A DNA stretch of 64,000 nt from Streptococcaceae bacterium AF54-32pH5A (lineage in GTDB: Bacteria; Bacillota; Bacilli; Lactobacillales; Streptococcaceae), in assembly GCA_027682205.1 (NCBI GenBank), contig JAQDAD010000004.1, positions 1 through 64,000 of the forward strand. The letters are read 5' to 3'. Position 1 is the stretch's first letter, and each line of letters starts with the position of its first letter. Below are positions 57,195 to 64,000 of the stretch, one piece after another. The notes below the pieces were generated by a model, which had not been told where the DNA came from, searched no databases, and saw only the letters and a list, made by a program, of their open reading frames with translations. A program made the position numbers and the translations under genes.

Positions 57195-58574
57195 ATGTTA
57201 TTCAAATCATTTTTTGAAAAAATCAAGACGACACTGGGACGTTTATCGCCAGCCCGTCGCATCTTTTTAAGCTTTGCCCTAGTTATCCTCCTGGGTTCAC
57301 TCCTTTTAAGCCTTCCCTTTGTGCAAGCAGGAACGTCACAAGCGACTTACTTTGACCATCTCTTTACGACTGTGTCCATGGTCTGTGTGACAGGGCTCTT
57401 CACCCAGCCGGTGGCCTCTACTTACAATATCTGGGGCCAGTTGATCTGCATGATCTTGATCCAGATTGGTGGTTTGGGGCTCATGACCTTTATCGGAATC
57501 TTTTATATCCAAGGCAAGCAAAAGCTCAGTCTTCGTGGCCGTGAGACCATTCAAGAAAGTTTTAGCTATGGGGAAACTCAGTCTCTAAAGGATTTTATCC
57601 GCTCGATCTTTCTGACGACTTTTCTAGTGGAAGGGCTCGGTGCCTTTCTCTTGAGTTTCCGCTTTATTCCTGAATTTGGCTGGGGGCGAGGGATTTTAAC
57701 CTCTATCTTTTTGGCTATTTCAGCTTTCTGCAATGCAGGCTTTGATAATTTTGGAAGTACGAGTTTGCTAGCCTTTCAAACGGATCCCTTGATCAATCTA
57801 GTGATTGCAGGTTTGATTATCACGGGTGGGCTAGGATTTATGGTCTGGTTTGACCTAGCGACCCAGATTGGGAAAAAGAAAAAACGACGTCTGCGTTTCC
57901 ATACCAAGTTGGTTCTCTTTTTAACGTTGGGAATTCTGCTCTTTGGAACAGTATCGACTCTCTTAATTGAGTGGAATAATCCTGGAACGATTGGAAATCT
58001 CAGCGCTCCAGAGAAACTGCTGGTTAGTTTCTTCCAGACCGTCAGCATGAGAACGGCTGGCTTTGCTTCAATTGACTACACCCAGGCTCGACCAGTTACC
58101 TTACTGATTTACATCTTGCAGATGTTTCTGGGCGGGGCACCTGGAGGGACAGCAGGGGGGCTCAAGATTACGACCTTCTTTGTCTTGTTGGTCTTTGCTC
58201 GCAGTGAATTATTGGGCTTGCCTCATGCCAATGTAGCTCGGAGGACCATTGAACCCCGAACCGTGCAAAAATCTTTCAGTGTCTTTATTATCTTCTTGCT
58301 GACCTTCTTACTGGGCTTGATTCTATTAGGGGTAACCGCAGAAGGAAATCCGCGATTTATCTACCTCATGTTTGAGACCATTTCAGCACTTGCAACTGTT
58401 GGGGTAACGGCAAATTTAACACCAGAGTTAGGTAAGTTAGCCCTCAGTATCGTTATGTTGCTGATGTTTATTGGCCGTATTGGCCCCTTGACACTACTGG
58501 TCAGCTTAGCAGAATATAAGCCAGACAAGAAAGATTTGATTCACTATATGAAAGCAGATATTACCATCGGATAA
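57195..58574 (+). CDS. trkH: Potassium uptake channel subunit TrkH/KtrB
   Basis: A 459-aa K+ channel-like translocator with four membrane-pore-membrane repeats: TVSMVCVTGLFTQPVAST, SAFCNAGFDNFGS, TVSMRTAGFASID and ETISALATVGVTANLT are the four selectivity loops with central Gly. The ATG 57195 has no SD and follows a -10 by 6 bases; the upstream GTG at 57159 overlaps the promoter. The partner TrkA follows by 13 bases. Confidence 0.93.
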   Translation: MLFKSFFEKIKTTLGRLSPARRIFLSFALVILLGSLLLSLPFVQAGTSQATYFDHLFTTVSMVCVTGLFTQPVASTYNIWGQLICMILIQIGGLGLMTFIGIFYIQGKQKLSLRGRETIQESFSYGETQSLKDFIRSIFLTTFLVEGLGAFLLSFRFIPEFGWGRGILTSIFLAISAFCNAGFDNFGSTSLLAFQTDPLINLVIAGLIITGGLGFMVWFDLATQIGKKKKRRLRFHTKLVLFLTLGILLFGTVSTLLIEWNNPGTIGNLSAPEKLLVSFFQTVSMRTAGFASIDYTQARPVTLLIYILQMFLGGAPGGTAGGLKITTFFVLLVFARSELLGLPHANVARRTIEPRTVQKSFSVFIIFLLTFLLGLILLGVTAEGNPRFIYLMFETISALATVGVTANLTPELGKLALSIVMLLMFIGRIGPLTLLVSLAEYKPDKKDLIHYMKADITIG

Positions 58575-58587
58575 GAAAGGATGAACG

Positions 58588-59253
58588 ATGTCAGATCGGA
58601 CGATTGGAATTTTAGGCTTAGGAATTTTTGGGAGTAGTGTTTTGGCTGCTCTTGCCAAGCATCATATGAATATCATTGCTATTGATGACCACGAGGAGCG
58701 CATCAATCAATTTGAACCTGTGCTGGCGCGTGGGGTTGTTGGAGATATCACGGATGAAGAACTCCTTCTATCAGCTGGAATTGACACCTGCGATACCGTG
58801 GTTGTCGCAACGGGGGAAAATCTAGAATCCAGTGTTCTTGCTGTCATGCACTGTAAAAGTCTAGGGGTGCCGACCGTCATTGCCAAGGTCAAAAGCCATA
58901 CAGCTAAAAAAGTTCTAGAAAAAATCGGTGCGGATGCAGTCATCTCACCAGAGTTTGAAATGGGGCGCTCATTAGCGCAGACAATCCTCTTTCATAACAG
59001 CGTAGATGTCTTTCAGTTGGACAAGAATGTATCGATTGTCGAGATGAAAATCCCCCAATCATGGGTAGGGAAAAGCCTCAGTCAGTTAGATTTACGTGGG
59101 AAATATAACCTCAACGTACTTGGTTTTCGTGCCTACGAAAATGCTCCTCTGGATGTCCAATTCGGACCCAATGACCTCTTGCAGGCAGATGCCTACATCA
59201 TGGCAGTCATTAATAACCAACATTTGGATACTCTAACAGAGCTTAGTGAGTAG
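58588..59253 (+). CDS. trkA: Potassium uptake regulatory subunit TrkA/KtrA
   Basis: A 221-aa cytoplasmic RCK protein: Rossmann turn ILGLGIFGSSVLAAL, IAIDDHEERINQ with the acidic end of strand 2, and a RCK-C domain (from about 140). It binds nucleotide (ATP/ADP, or c-di-AMP in KtrA) and gates TrkH. SD AAAGGATG. Confidence 0.93.
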   Translation: MSDRTIGILGLGIFGSSVLAALAKHHMNIIAIDDHEERINQFEPVLARGVVGDITDEELLLSAGIDTCDTVVVATGENLESSVLAVMHCKSLGVPTVIAKVKSHTAKKVLEKIGADAVISPEFEMGRSLAQTILFHNSVDVFQLDKNVSIVEMKIPQSWVGKSLSQLDLRGKYNLNVLGFRAYENAPLDVQFGPNDLLQADAYIMAVINNQHLDTLTELSE

Positions 59254-59276
59254 GAGAGGAAGGGCTACTCTTTTCC
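59248..59276 (+). terminator. Weak terminator after trkA
   Basis: GAGTAG (59248-59253) with CTACTC (59265-59270), then TTTT. Confidence 0.5.
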
Positions 59277-59317
59277 CAATGATTATTGAGTCAATATAAG
59301 TATTTTATAAGAGGGAT

Positions 59318-59371
59318 TTAAGAAAAATTTTAACTTTTTCTTAATCCTTTTTAATTTTAGGAGATTATACT
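59318..59371 (+). promoter_or_regulatory. Inverted repeat and promoter of SSURE surface protein gene
   Basis: TTAAGAAAAA (59318-59327), 7 bases, TTTTTCTTAA (59335-59344) is a perfect 10-bp inverted repeat ending at the -35 position of a -10 TATACT (59366-59371). No good -35 is present. Suggests a protein-binding site, perhaps for the response regulator encoded downstream. Confidence 0.5.
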
Positions 59372-59408
59372 AGAGTCATCAAAAAAAGAAAACTCTAAGG
59401 AGAATCCT

Positions 59409-61496
59409 ATGAAATTCAATCCAAATCAGAGATATACTCGTTGGTCTATTCGCCGTCTCAGTGTCGGTGTTGCTTCAGTTGTTGTAGCCAGTGGCTTTTT
59501 TGTCCTAGTCGGTCAACCAAGTTCTGCACGTGCTGACGTCGTCAATCCAACCCCTGCTCAAGTCGTACCAGACGCTGCTTCTGTGAGTGCAAAGAGCGAC
59601 TTACCAGTAGAGGTTCTCAAAAAAGCAGTTGACGTAGCTCTTCCTTCAGAACAGTCTGTTCCAACACCTAAAACAAGTTTGGATGCTACAGGCTCTTCAG
59701 AAAAAGCGGATACCGATGCTAAAGAGCCAGTAGTAGAACCAAAAGAAGAAGTGCAAGCACAATCTGACTCTAAGAAACAAACAGAAGATGCAGTTAAATC
59801 TGTGGAAAGTCCTGCGTCTACAGTTTCTGGACAAGACCGTGAAGCAAGTGAAGCGCAACCAGCAACCACTCCAACTGAAGTGCAAAAGGGTGTGGCTGAC
59901 AATACCAAAGATACAGTAGATGTCCCAGCTAGCTACCTTGACAAAGCCAATTTCCCAGGTCCATTTACAGCTGGCGTCAACCAAGTCATCCCATACGAAG
60001 CTTTTGGTGGAGACGGCATGTTGACTCGCCTGATTTTGAAGGCATCAGACAAGGCTCCATGGTCAGACAACGGAACGGCTAAAAATCCCGCCCTCCCACC
60101 AGTAGAAAAATTGGGCAAAGGCCTTTACTTCTACGAAGTAGACTTGGCAGGCACCCAAGGAAAATCAGATAAAGAGCTGCTTGACCTCTTGAAACAAAAT
60201 GGTACGCAAAGCTATAAAGCTACTATCAAGGTGTACGGTGCAAAAGACAGCAAGCCTGACTTAACAAATCTTGTAGCGACTAAAGATTTGACTGTCAATT
60301 TGAATGGTTTGACCACTCCAGCTGAAGTGCAAAAAGGTATGGCTGACAACACTAAAGACACAGTAGATGTCCCAGCTAGCTACCTTGACAAAGCCAATTT
60401 CCCAGGACCATTTACAGCTGGTGTCAACCAAGTCATTCCATATGAATTCTTCGCTGGTGATGGCATGTTGACTCGCCTTATCTTGAAAGCCTCTGATAAG
60501 GCTCCATGGTCAGACAACGGAACGGCTAAAAATCCCGCCCTCCCACCAGTAGAAAAATTGGGCAAAGGTCTCTACTTCTATGAAGTGGATTTGGCAGGTA
60601 CTCAAGGAAAATCTGACAAAGAACTACTTGCCCTCTTGAAACAAAACGGTACGCAAAGCTATAAGGCTACCATCAAAGTGTACGGTGCGAAAGATGGCAA
60701 GCCTGACTTAACTAATCTGGTAGCGACTAAAGATTTGACTGTTAATTTGAACGCTTCAACCACACCAAATCAGGTTAAAGAGTCTGTTGTTAACAATGTC
60801 AAAGACATGATTGATGTTCCAGCTAGCTACCTTGATAAGGCTAAGGTTCCTGGACCTTTCTTGGCCGGTGTCAACCAAGTCATCCCATACGAAGCTTTTG
60901 GTGGAGATGGTATGTTGACTCGTCTCTTGTTAAAGGCCTCAGACAAAGCCCCATGGTCTGACAATGGAACAGCGAATAACCCAGCGCTATTGCCACTTGA
61001 AGGCTTGGCTAAAGGCCAATATTTCTACGAAGTGGATTTGAATGGCAACACGACAGGCAAAGAAGGACAAGCCCTTCTAGATCAACTTCGTGCCAATGGC
61101 ACTCACACTTACCAAGCTACTGTTAAAGTGTATGGTTCTAAAGATGGCAAACCAGATTTGACCAATCTGATTGCTACTCGTCAAGTAACGATTCAGCTTC
61201 GTGGAAAGGAAATGGCGACAACACCATCTCAACAAGGTCAGATGAATACGAAGCCTTTTGAAACAGGCTCTACAGGTATGACTGAGGGTATGATGGGTAC
61301 AAATCACCATATGTCAGATATGAAAGTAGATCAACCAGCTTCTAGCCCAATGGCTAATATGATGAAAAAAGATGATAAAGCGATGCTACCAAATACTGGG
61401 GAAGCTAAAACGGCTACAGCTGGCCTTGGTATCTTTGGTCTAGCCTTGGCAGGTCTTGTTGGACTCTTGGGTTTGACAACCAAACGAGAAGATTAA
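59409..61496 (+). CDS. pavB: PavB-like SSURE-repeat adhesin, LPXTG anchored
   Basis: A 695-aa cell-wall protein. N-terminus: YSIRK-like signal (TRWSIRRLSVGVASVVVASG); an acidic/Pro linker to about 150; then three SSURE repeats of about 148 residues, each with VPASYLDKA, GPF-AGVNQVIPYE, GGDGMLTRL and ASDKAPWSDNGTA. A Met-rich stem (about 602-660) precedes LPNTG, hydrophobic segment and KRED. SSURE repeats bind fibronectin in pneumococcal PavB, which lies next to the same two-component genes. Only three repeats, fewer than in pneumococcal forms I recall. Confidence 0.9.
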   Translation: MKFNPNQRYTRWSIRRLSVGVASVVVASGFFVLVGQPSSARADVVNPTPAQVVPDAASVSAKSDLPVEVLKKAVDVALPSEQSVPTPKTSLDATGSSEKADTDAKEPVVEPKEEVQAQSDSKKQTEDAVKSVESPASTVSGQDREASEAQPATTPTEVQKGVADNTKDTVDVPASYLDKANFPGPFTAGVNQVIPYEAFGGDGMLTRLILKASDKAPWSDNGTAKNPALPPVEKLGKGLYFYEVDLAGTQGKSDKELLDLLKQNGTQSYKATIKVYGAKDSKPDLTNLVATKDLTVNLNGLTTPAEVQKGMADNTKDTVDVPASYLDKANFPGPFTAGVNQVIPYEFFAGDGMLTRLILKASDKAPWSDNGTAKNPALPPVEKLGKGLYFYEVDLAGTQGKSDKELLALLKQNGTQSYKATIKVYGAKDGKPDLTNLVATKDLTVNLNASTTPNQVKESVVNNVKDMIDVPASYLDKAKVPGPFLAGVNQVIPYEAFGGDGMLTRLLLKASDKAPWSDNGTANNPALLPLEGLAKGQYFYEVDLNGNTTGKEGQALLDQLRANGTHTYQATVKVYGSKDGKPDLTNLIATRQVTIQLRGKEMATTPSQQGQMNTKPFETGSTGMTEGMMGTNHHMSDMKVDQPASSPMANMMKKDDKAMLPNTGEAKTATAGLGIFGLALAGLVGLLGLTTKRED
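59872..61205 (+). repeat. Three SSURE-coding tandem repeats
   Basis: Units begin near 59872, 60316 and 60763 (period about 445 bases). Units 1 and 2 are nearly identical at DNA level, unit 3 is diverged. Recombination between 1 and 2 could change copy number. Confidence 0.88.
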
Positions 61497-61526
61497 GATT
61501 CAAATCATTTAAACATTAGAGAAAAT

Positions 61527-61560
61527 AGTGTTATACTAAAGCAAGTATAACACTGTTTTT
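61527..61560 (+). terminator. Terminator after the SSURE gene (overlaps a -10 sequence)
   Basis: AGTGTTATACT (61527-61537) and AGTATAACACT (61544-61554), perfect 11-bp stem, then TTTTT. Its left arm contains TATACT, which could be the -10 for the two-component genes. Confidence 0.75.
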
Positions 61561-61576
61561 ATCGAAGGAGTGTCAG

Positions 61577-62275
61577 ATGAAAAAGACAATTTTGCTGGTT
61601 GATGATGAGATAGATATTCTAGATATTCAAAACCGCTATCTTATACAGGCAGGTTACGATGTTTTGGTCGCCCATGATGGTAAAGAGGGATTAGAACTTT
61701 TCAGAAAAAAATCTATCGACCTCATTATCACAGATATCATGATGCCCAATATGGACGGTTATGATTTTATCAGTGAAGTTCAGTATATCGCTCCGGATCA
61801 ACCCTTCCTCTTTACAACTGCTAAGACAAGCGAACAGGATAAGATTTATGGATTAAGTTTGGGGGCAGATGATTTTATAGTCAAACCCTTTAGCCCACGC
61901 GAATTGGTTTTAAGAGTAAATAATATCTTGCGTCGCCTTAGCCGTGGAAGAGAGACAGAACAGATCGAGTTTGGTGACTTGGTAATCAACCATGTGACTC
62001 ATGAGGTTCGCATTGGGGATCAACCTTTGGAATTGACAGTAAAATCCTTTGAACTTCTATGGGTATTAGCCAGCAATCCTGAGAGAGTCTTTTCAAAGAC
62101 GGAACTTTACGAGAAGGTATGGCAAGAGGACTATGTGGATGATACCAATACACTCAATGTTCATATCCATGCTTTGAGGCAAGAGTTGACCAAGTACACA
62201 AATTCAAATGCTCCTGCTATCAAAACTGTCTGGGGTTTGGGCTATAAGATGGAAAAACCAAGAGGTAGAAAATGA
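61577..62275 (+). CDS. OmpR-type response regulator (TCS08-like)
   Basis: A 232-aa regulator: DDE pocket (LLVDDEIDILD), phosphorylated Asp in DLIITDIMMPNMDG, Lys in DDFIVKPFSPREL, then a winged helix with TLNVHIHALRQEL and TVWGLGYKME. Its position between the SSURE gene and rpsD is that of pneumococcal TCS08, which resembles SaeR and affects PavB and pilus genes. Overlaps the kinase by ATGA. Confidence 0.92.
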   Translation: MKKTILLVDDEIDILDIQNRYLIQAGYDVLVAHDGKEGLELFRKKSIDLIITDIMMPNMDGYDFISEVQYIAPDQPFLFTTAKTSEQDKIYGLSLGADDFIVKPFSPRELVLRVNNILRRLSRGRETEQIEFGDLVINHVTHEVRIGDQPLELTVKSFELLWVLASNPERVFSKTELYEKVWQEDYVDDTNTLNVHIHALRQELTKYTNSNAPAIKTVWGLGYKMEKPRGRK

Positions 62276-63306
62276 AATTAAAAAACTATATTTTAGTGGG
62301 GTATCTAGTGTCGACTCTACTAACGATTTTGGTCGTTTTCTGGGCAGTCCAACGAATGTTGATCGAGAAAAGTGAAGTTTACTTTCTAGTTGGAATGACC
62401 TTGATTGCTAGTTTCATTGGCGCTGCAGTGAGCATCTTTCTTTTGTCGCCTGTGTTCTCTTCTCTGAAACATTTGAAAAAACAAGCTCAGGATATAGCAA
62501 GCAAGGATTTCAGCACAGAAATTGAAACCAAAGGACCATTAGAATTTCAAGAGTTGGGCCAGGCTTTTAATGACATGTCCCACAATTTGCAGGCTACCTT
62601 TCAATCACTTGATGAGAGCGAGCAAGAAAAGAGAATGATGATTGCGCAGCTCTCTCACGATATTAAAACTCCCATTACCTCCATTCAGGTTACTGTGGAG
62701 GGAATTCTAGATGGAGTGATTAAGGAAGAGGAGCGGCTCCACTACTTAGCCACGATTGGTCGGCAAACCGAGCGTCTAAACAAGCTAGTGGAGGAGTTGG
62801 ATGTTTTGACTCTCAATACACAACCTCAAGATACTGCTGATGAAGAAGTCGAAGAGGTCTTTTTAGATCAGTTGTTGATTGAGTCAATGAGTGAATTTCA
62901 ACTCCAGATTGAACAAGAGGAGCGAGATGTTTACATTCAAGTATCACCTGAGTCAGCGAAAATCAAGAGCCATTCTGACAAACTTTCTCGCATTCTGGTC
63001 AATTTGTTAAACAATGCCTTTAAATATTCAGAACCAGGAACCAGAATCGAGGTTCTTGCCCAATTAACAGAACAAGAGCTGACAATCAGTGTGAAAGACG
63101 AGGGTCAGGGGATTCATCCTGAGGATTTGGAAAAGATCTTTAAGCGACTTTATCGTGTAGAAACTTCGCGCAATATGAAGACAGGTGGGCATGGCTTAGG
63201 TCTTGCGATTGCACGCGAACTAGCCCATCAGCTTGGTGGCGATATCACAGCAGAAAGTCAGTATGGCTTAGGTAGCAAGTTTACATTCTGTCTCAATTTG
63301 AAATAA
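62272..63306 (+). CDS. Sensor histidine kinase (TCS08-like)
   Basis: A 344-aa kinase with two membrane segments (about 6-27 and 38-62) and almost no extracellular loop, so it senses within the membrane. HAMP-like linker, H-box QLSHDIKTPITSIQ, N-box LLNNAFKYS, DEGQGI, and GGHGLGLAIARELA. Coupled to the regulator. Confidence 0.92.
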   Translation: MKLKNYILVGYLVSTLLTILVVFWAVQRMLIEKSEVYFLVGMTLIASFIGAAVSIFLLSPVFSSLKHLKKQAQDIASKDFSTEIETKGPLEFQELGQAFNDMSHNLQATFQSLDESEQEKRMMIAQLSHDIKTPITSIQVTVEGILDGVIKEEERLHYLATIGRQTERLNKLVEELDVLTLNTQPQDTADEEVEEVFLDQLLIESMSEFQLQIEQEERDVYIQVSPESAKIKSHSDKLSRILVNLLNNAFKYSEPGTRIEVLAQLTEQELTISVKDEGQGIHPEDLEKIFKRLYRVETSRNMKTGGHGLGLAIARELAHQLGGDITAESQYGLGSKFTFCLNLK

Positions 63307-63320
63307 AGTCGTAAATTTCC

Positions 63321-63349
63321 TTTACAAATCGAGCTTTTCATGGTACAAT
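63321..63349 (+). promoter_or_regulatory. rpsD promoter
   Basis: TTTACA (63321-63326), 17 bases, TACAAT (63344-63349) with an extended TG. Confidence 0.8.
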
Positions 63350-63355
63350 AGCCTT

Positions 63356-63475
63356 TGTGTGAAATAGCAGCAGGAAAGCATGAAGCTCGTCAACAGGTGT
63401 CTTATGACAAGTAACCTTGGCTGTTTAGGCGAAGGGCATCTGCACGAATCAGGGCTTTCTAAGTGACTATTTCCG
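63356..63475 (+). promoter_or_regulatory. Structured rpsD leader, candidate S4 autoregulatory element
   Basis: The 150-nt leader closes with GAAATAG (63361-63367) and CTATTTC (63463-63469), with an inner GAAAGC/GCTTTC pair and further arms between. Ribosomal protein S4 controls its own mRNA through a structured leader in Firmicutes, so this is the likely role. Confidence 0.6.
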
Positions 63476-63507
63476 CCAAATATTATTTATATCAGGAGGA
63501 CATATAT

Positions 63508-64000
63508 ATGTCACGTTATACAGGACCATCTTGGAAACAAGCTCGTCGCCTCGGCCTTTCACTTACAGGTACAGGTAAAGAATTGGCACGTCGTAACTAC
63601 GTACCAGGACAACACGGACCAAACAACCGTTCTAAATTGTCAGAATACGGTTTGCAATTGGCTGAAAAACAAAAACTTCGTTTCACTTACGGTGTAGGTG
63701 AAAAACAATTCCGTAACTTGTTCGTACAAGCTACAAAAATCAAAGGTGGAATCCTTGGTTTCAACTTCATGCTTCTTTTGGAACGTCGTTTGGATAACGT
63801 TGTTTACCGTCTTGGTCTTGCGACTACTCGTCGTCAAGCTCGTCAATTCGTAAACCATGGTCACATCCTTGTTGACGGAAAACGCGTTGATATCCCATCA
63901 TACCGCGTAACTCCAGGTCAAGTGATCTCAGTTCGTGAGAAATCATTGAAAGTTCCAGCTATCCTTGAAGCAGTAGAAGCTACTCTTGGACGCCCAGCAT
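63508..64000 (+). CDS. rpsD: 30S ribosomal protein S4 (3' end outside window)
   Basis: Starts at ATG 63508 behind AGGAGGAC. The 164 residues present begin [20 protein letters not shown] and include [17 protein letters not shown] and the S4 RNA-binding domain ([30 protein letters not shown] split). S4 nucleates 16S rRNA folding. Codons are strongly biased, as in highly expressed genes. About 40 codons lie beyond the end. Confidence 0.97.
   Translation, partial: MSRYTGPSWKQARRLGLSLTGTGKELARRNYVPGQHGPNNRSKLSEYGLQLAEKQKLRFTYGVGEKQFRNLFVQATKIKGGILGFNFMLLLERRLDNVVYRLGLATTRRQARQFVNHGHILVDGKRVDIPSYRVTPGQVISVREKSLKVPAILEAVEATLGRPA

Overview
The window comes from the chromosome of a Mitis-group Streptococcus (S. 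mitis / S. oralis / S. pseudopneumoniae neighbourhood). Gene order follows the pneumococcal origin-proximal region: tRNA-Asn, comW, purA, tadA, SRP RNA, dut, radA, prs, recO-plsX-acpP, comAB, the pur cluster, strH, the bga/PTS locus, trk, a SSURE surface protein, a two-component system and rpsD. A divergent ComW, a relP-relR-relS alarmone/two-component operon, a CstR-type sulfur locus and a shortened SSURE protein argue against a typical pneumococcus. These assignments rest on recognising families by eye; no search was run.

Layout. 1-900: end of tRNA-Asn and a decayed IS200-like element with conserved hairpin ends. 1063-8325: competence and housekeeping genes (comW, purA, a CiaR-controlled small RNA, tadA, SRP RNA, then the dut-phosphatase-radA operon behind a ComX box, carbonic anhydrase, prs). 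8354-12682: yeiH on the minus strand, then araT-recO-plsX-acpP. 12721-14411: an accessory peptide region with three tandem 16-residue peptide genes, each behind a ComX-type box, followed by two double-glycine bacteriocin-like peptides, candidate immunity proteins, a very small third double-glycine peptide and a decayed immunity copy. It ends at comAB, which encode the processing exporter for double-glycine peptides. 18277-33775: de novo purine genes purC-L-F-M-N-(small membrane ORF)-H, purD, purE-K-(FRG-domain gene)-purB; two AT-rich accessory genes are spliced in, and structured leaders precede purE and purB.

33833-47154: host-glycan use. StrH (surface hexosaminidase), a GntR regulator, then bgaC, a mannose-family PTS (EIIB, C, D, A), agaS, lacD and galM, with cre sites near strH and bgaC and a BOX repeat inside the operon. 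47262-54745: a VOC-family protein, relS-relR-relP (minus), cstR, a YbaK deacylase, rhodanese-CoADR/rhodanese-rhodanese (minus) behind a CstR-like operator, and a sugar acetyltransferase. 55022-64000: a carbohydrate-binding lipoprotein, a nucleoside phosphorylase, a TrkH/TrkA potassium system with a probably leaderless trkH, a PavB-like SSURE protein, a two-component system, and the first part of rpsD behind a structured leader.

How the parts connect: competence is the main theme of the first 18 kb (ComW stabilises and activates ComX; ComX boxes precede the radA operon and the tiny-peptide array; ComAB exports double-glycine peptides). The strongest candidate for something undescribed is the 12.74-13.08 kb array of three ComX-box tiny aromatic/cationic peptides, together with the minimal double-glycine peptide at 13.9 kb.
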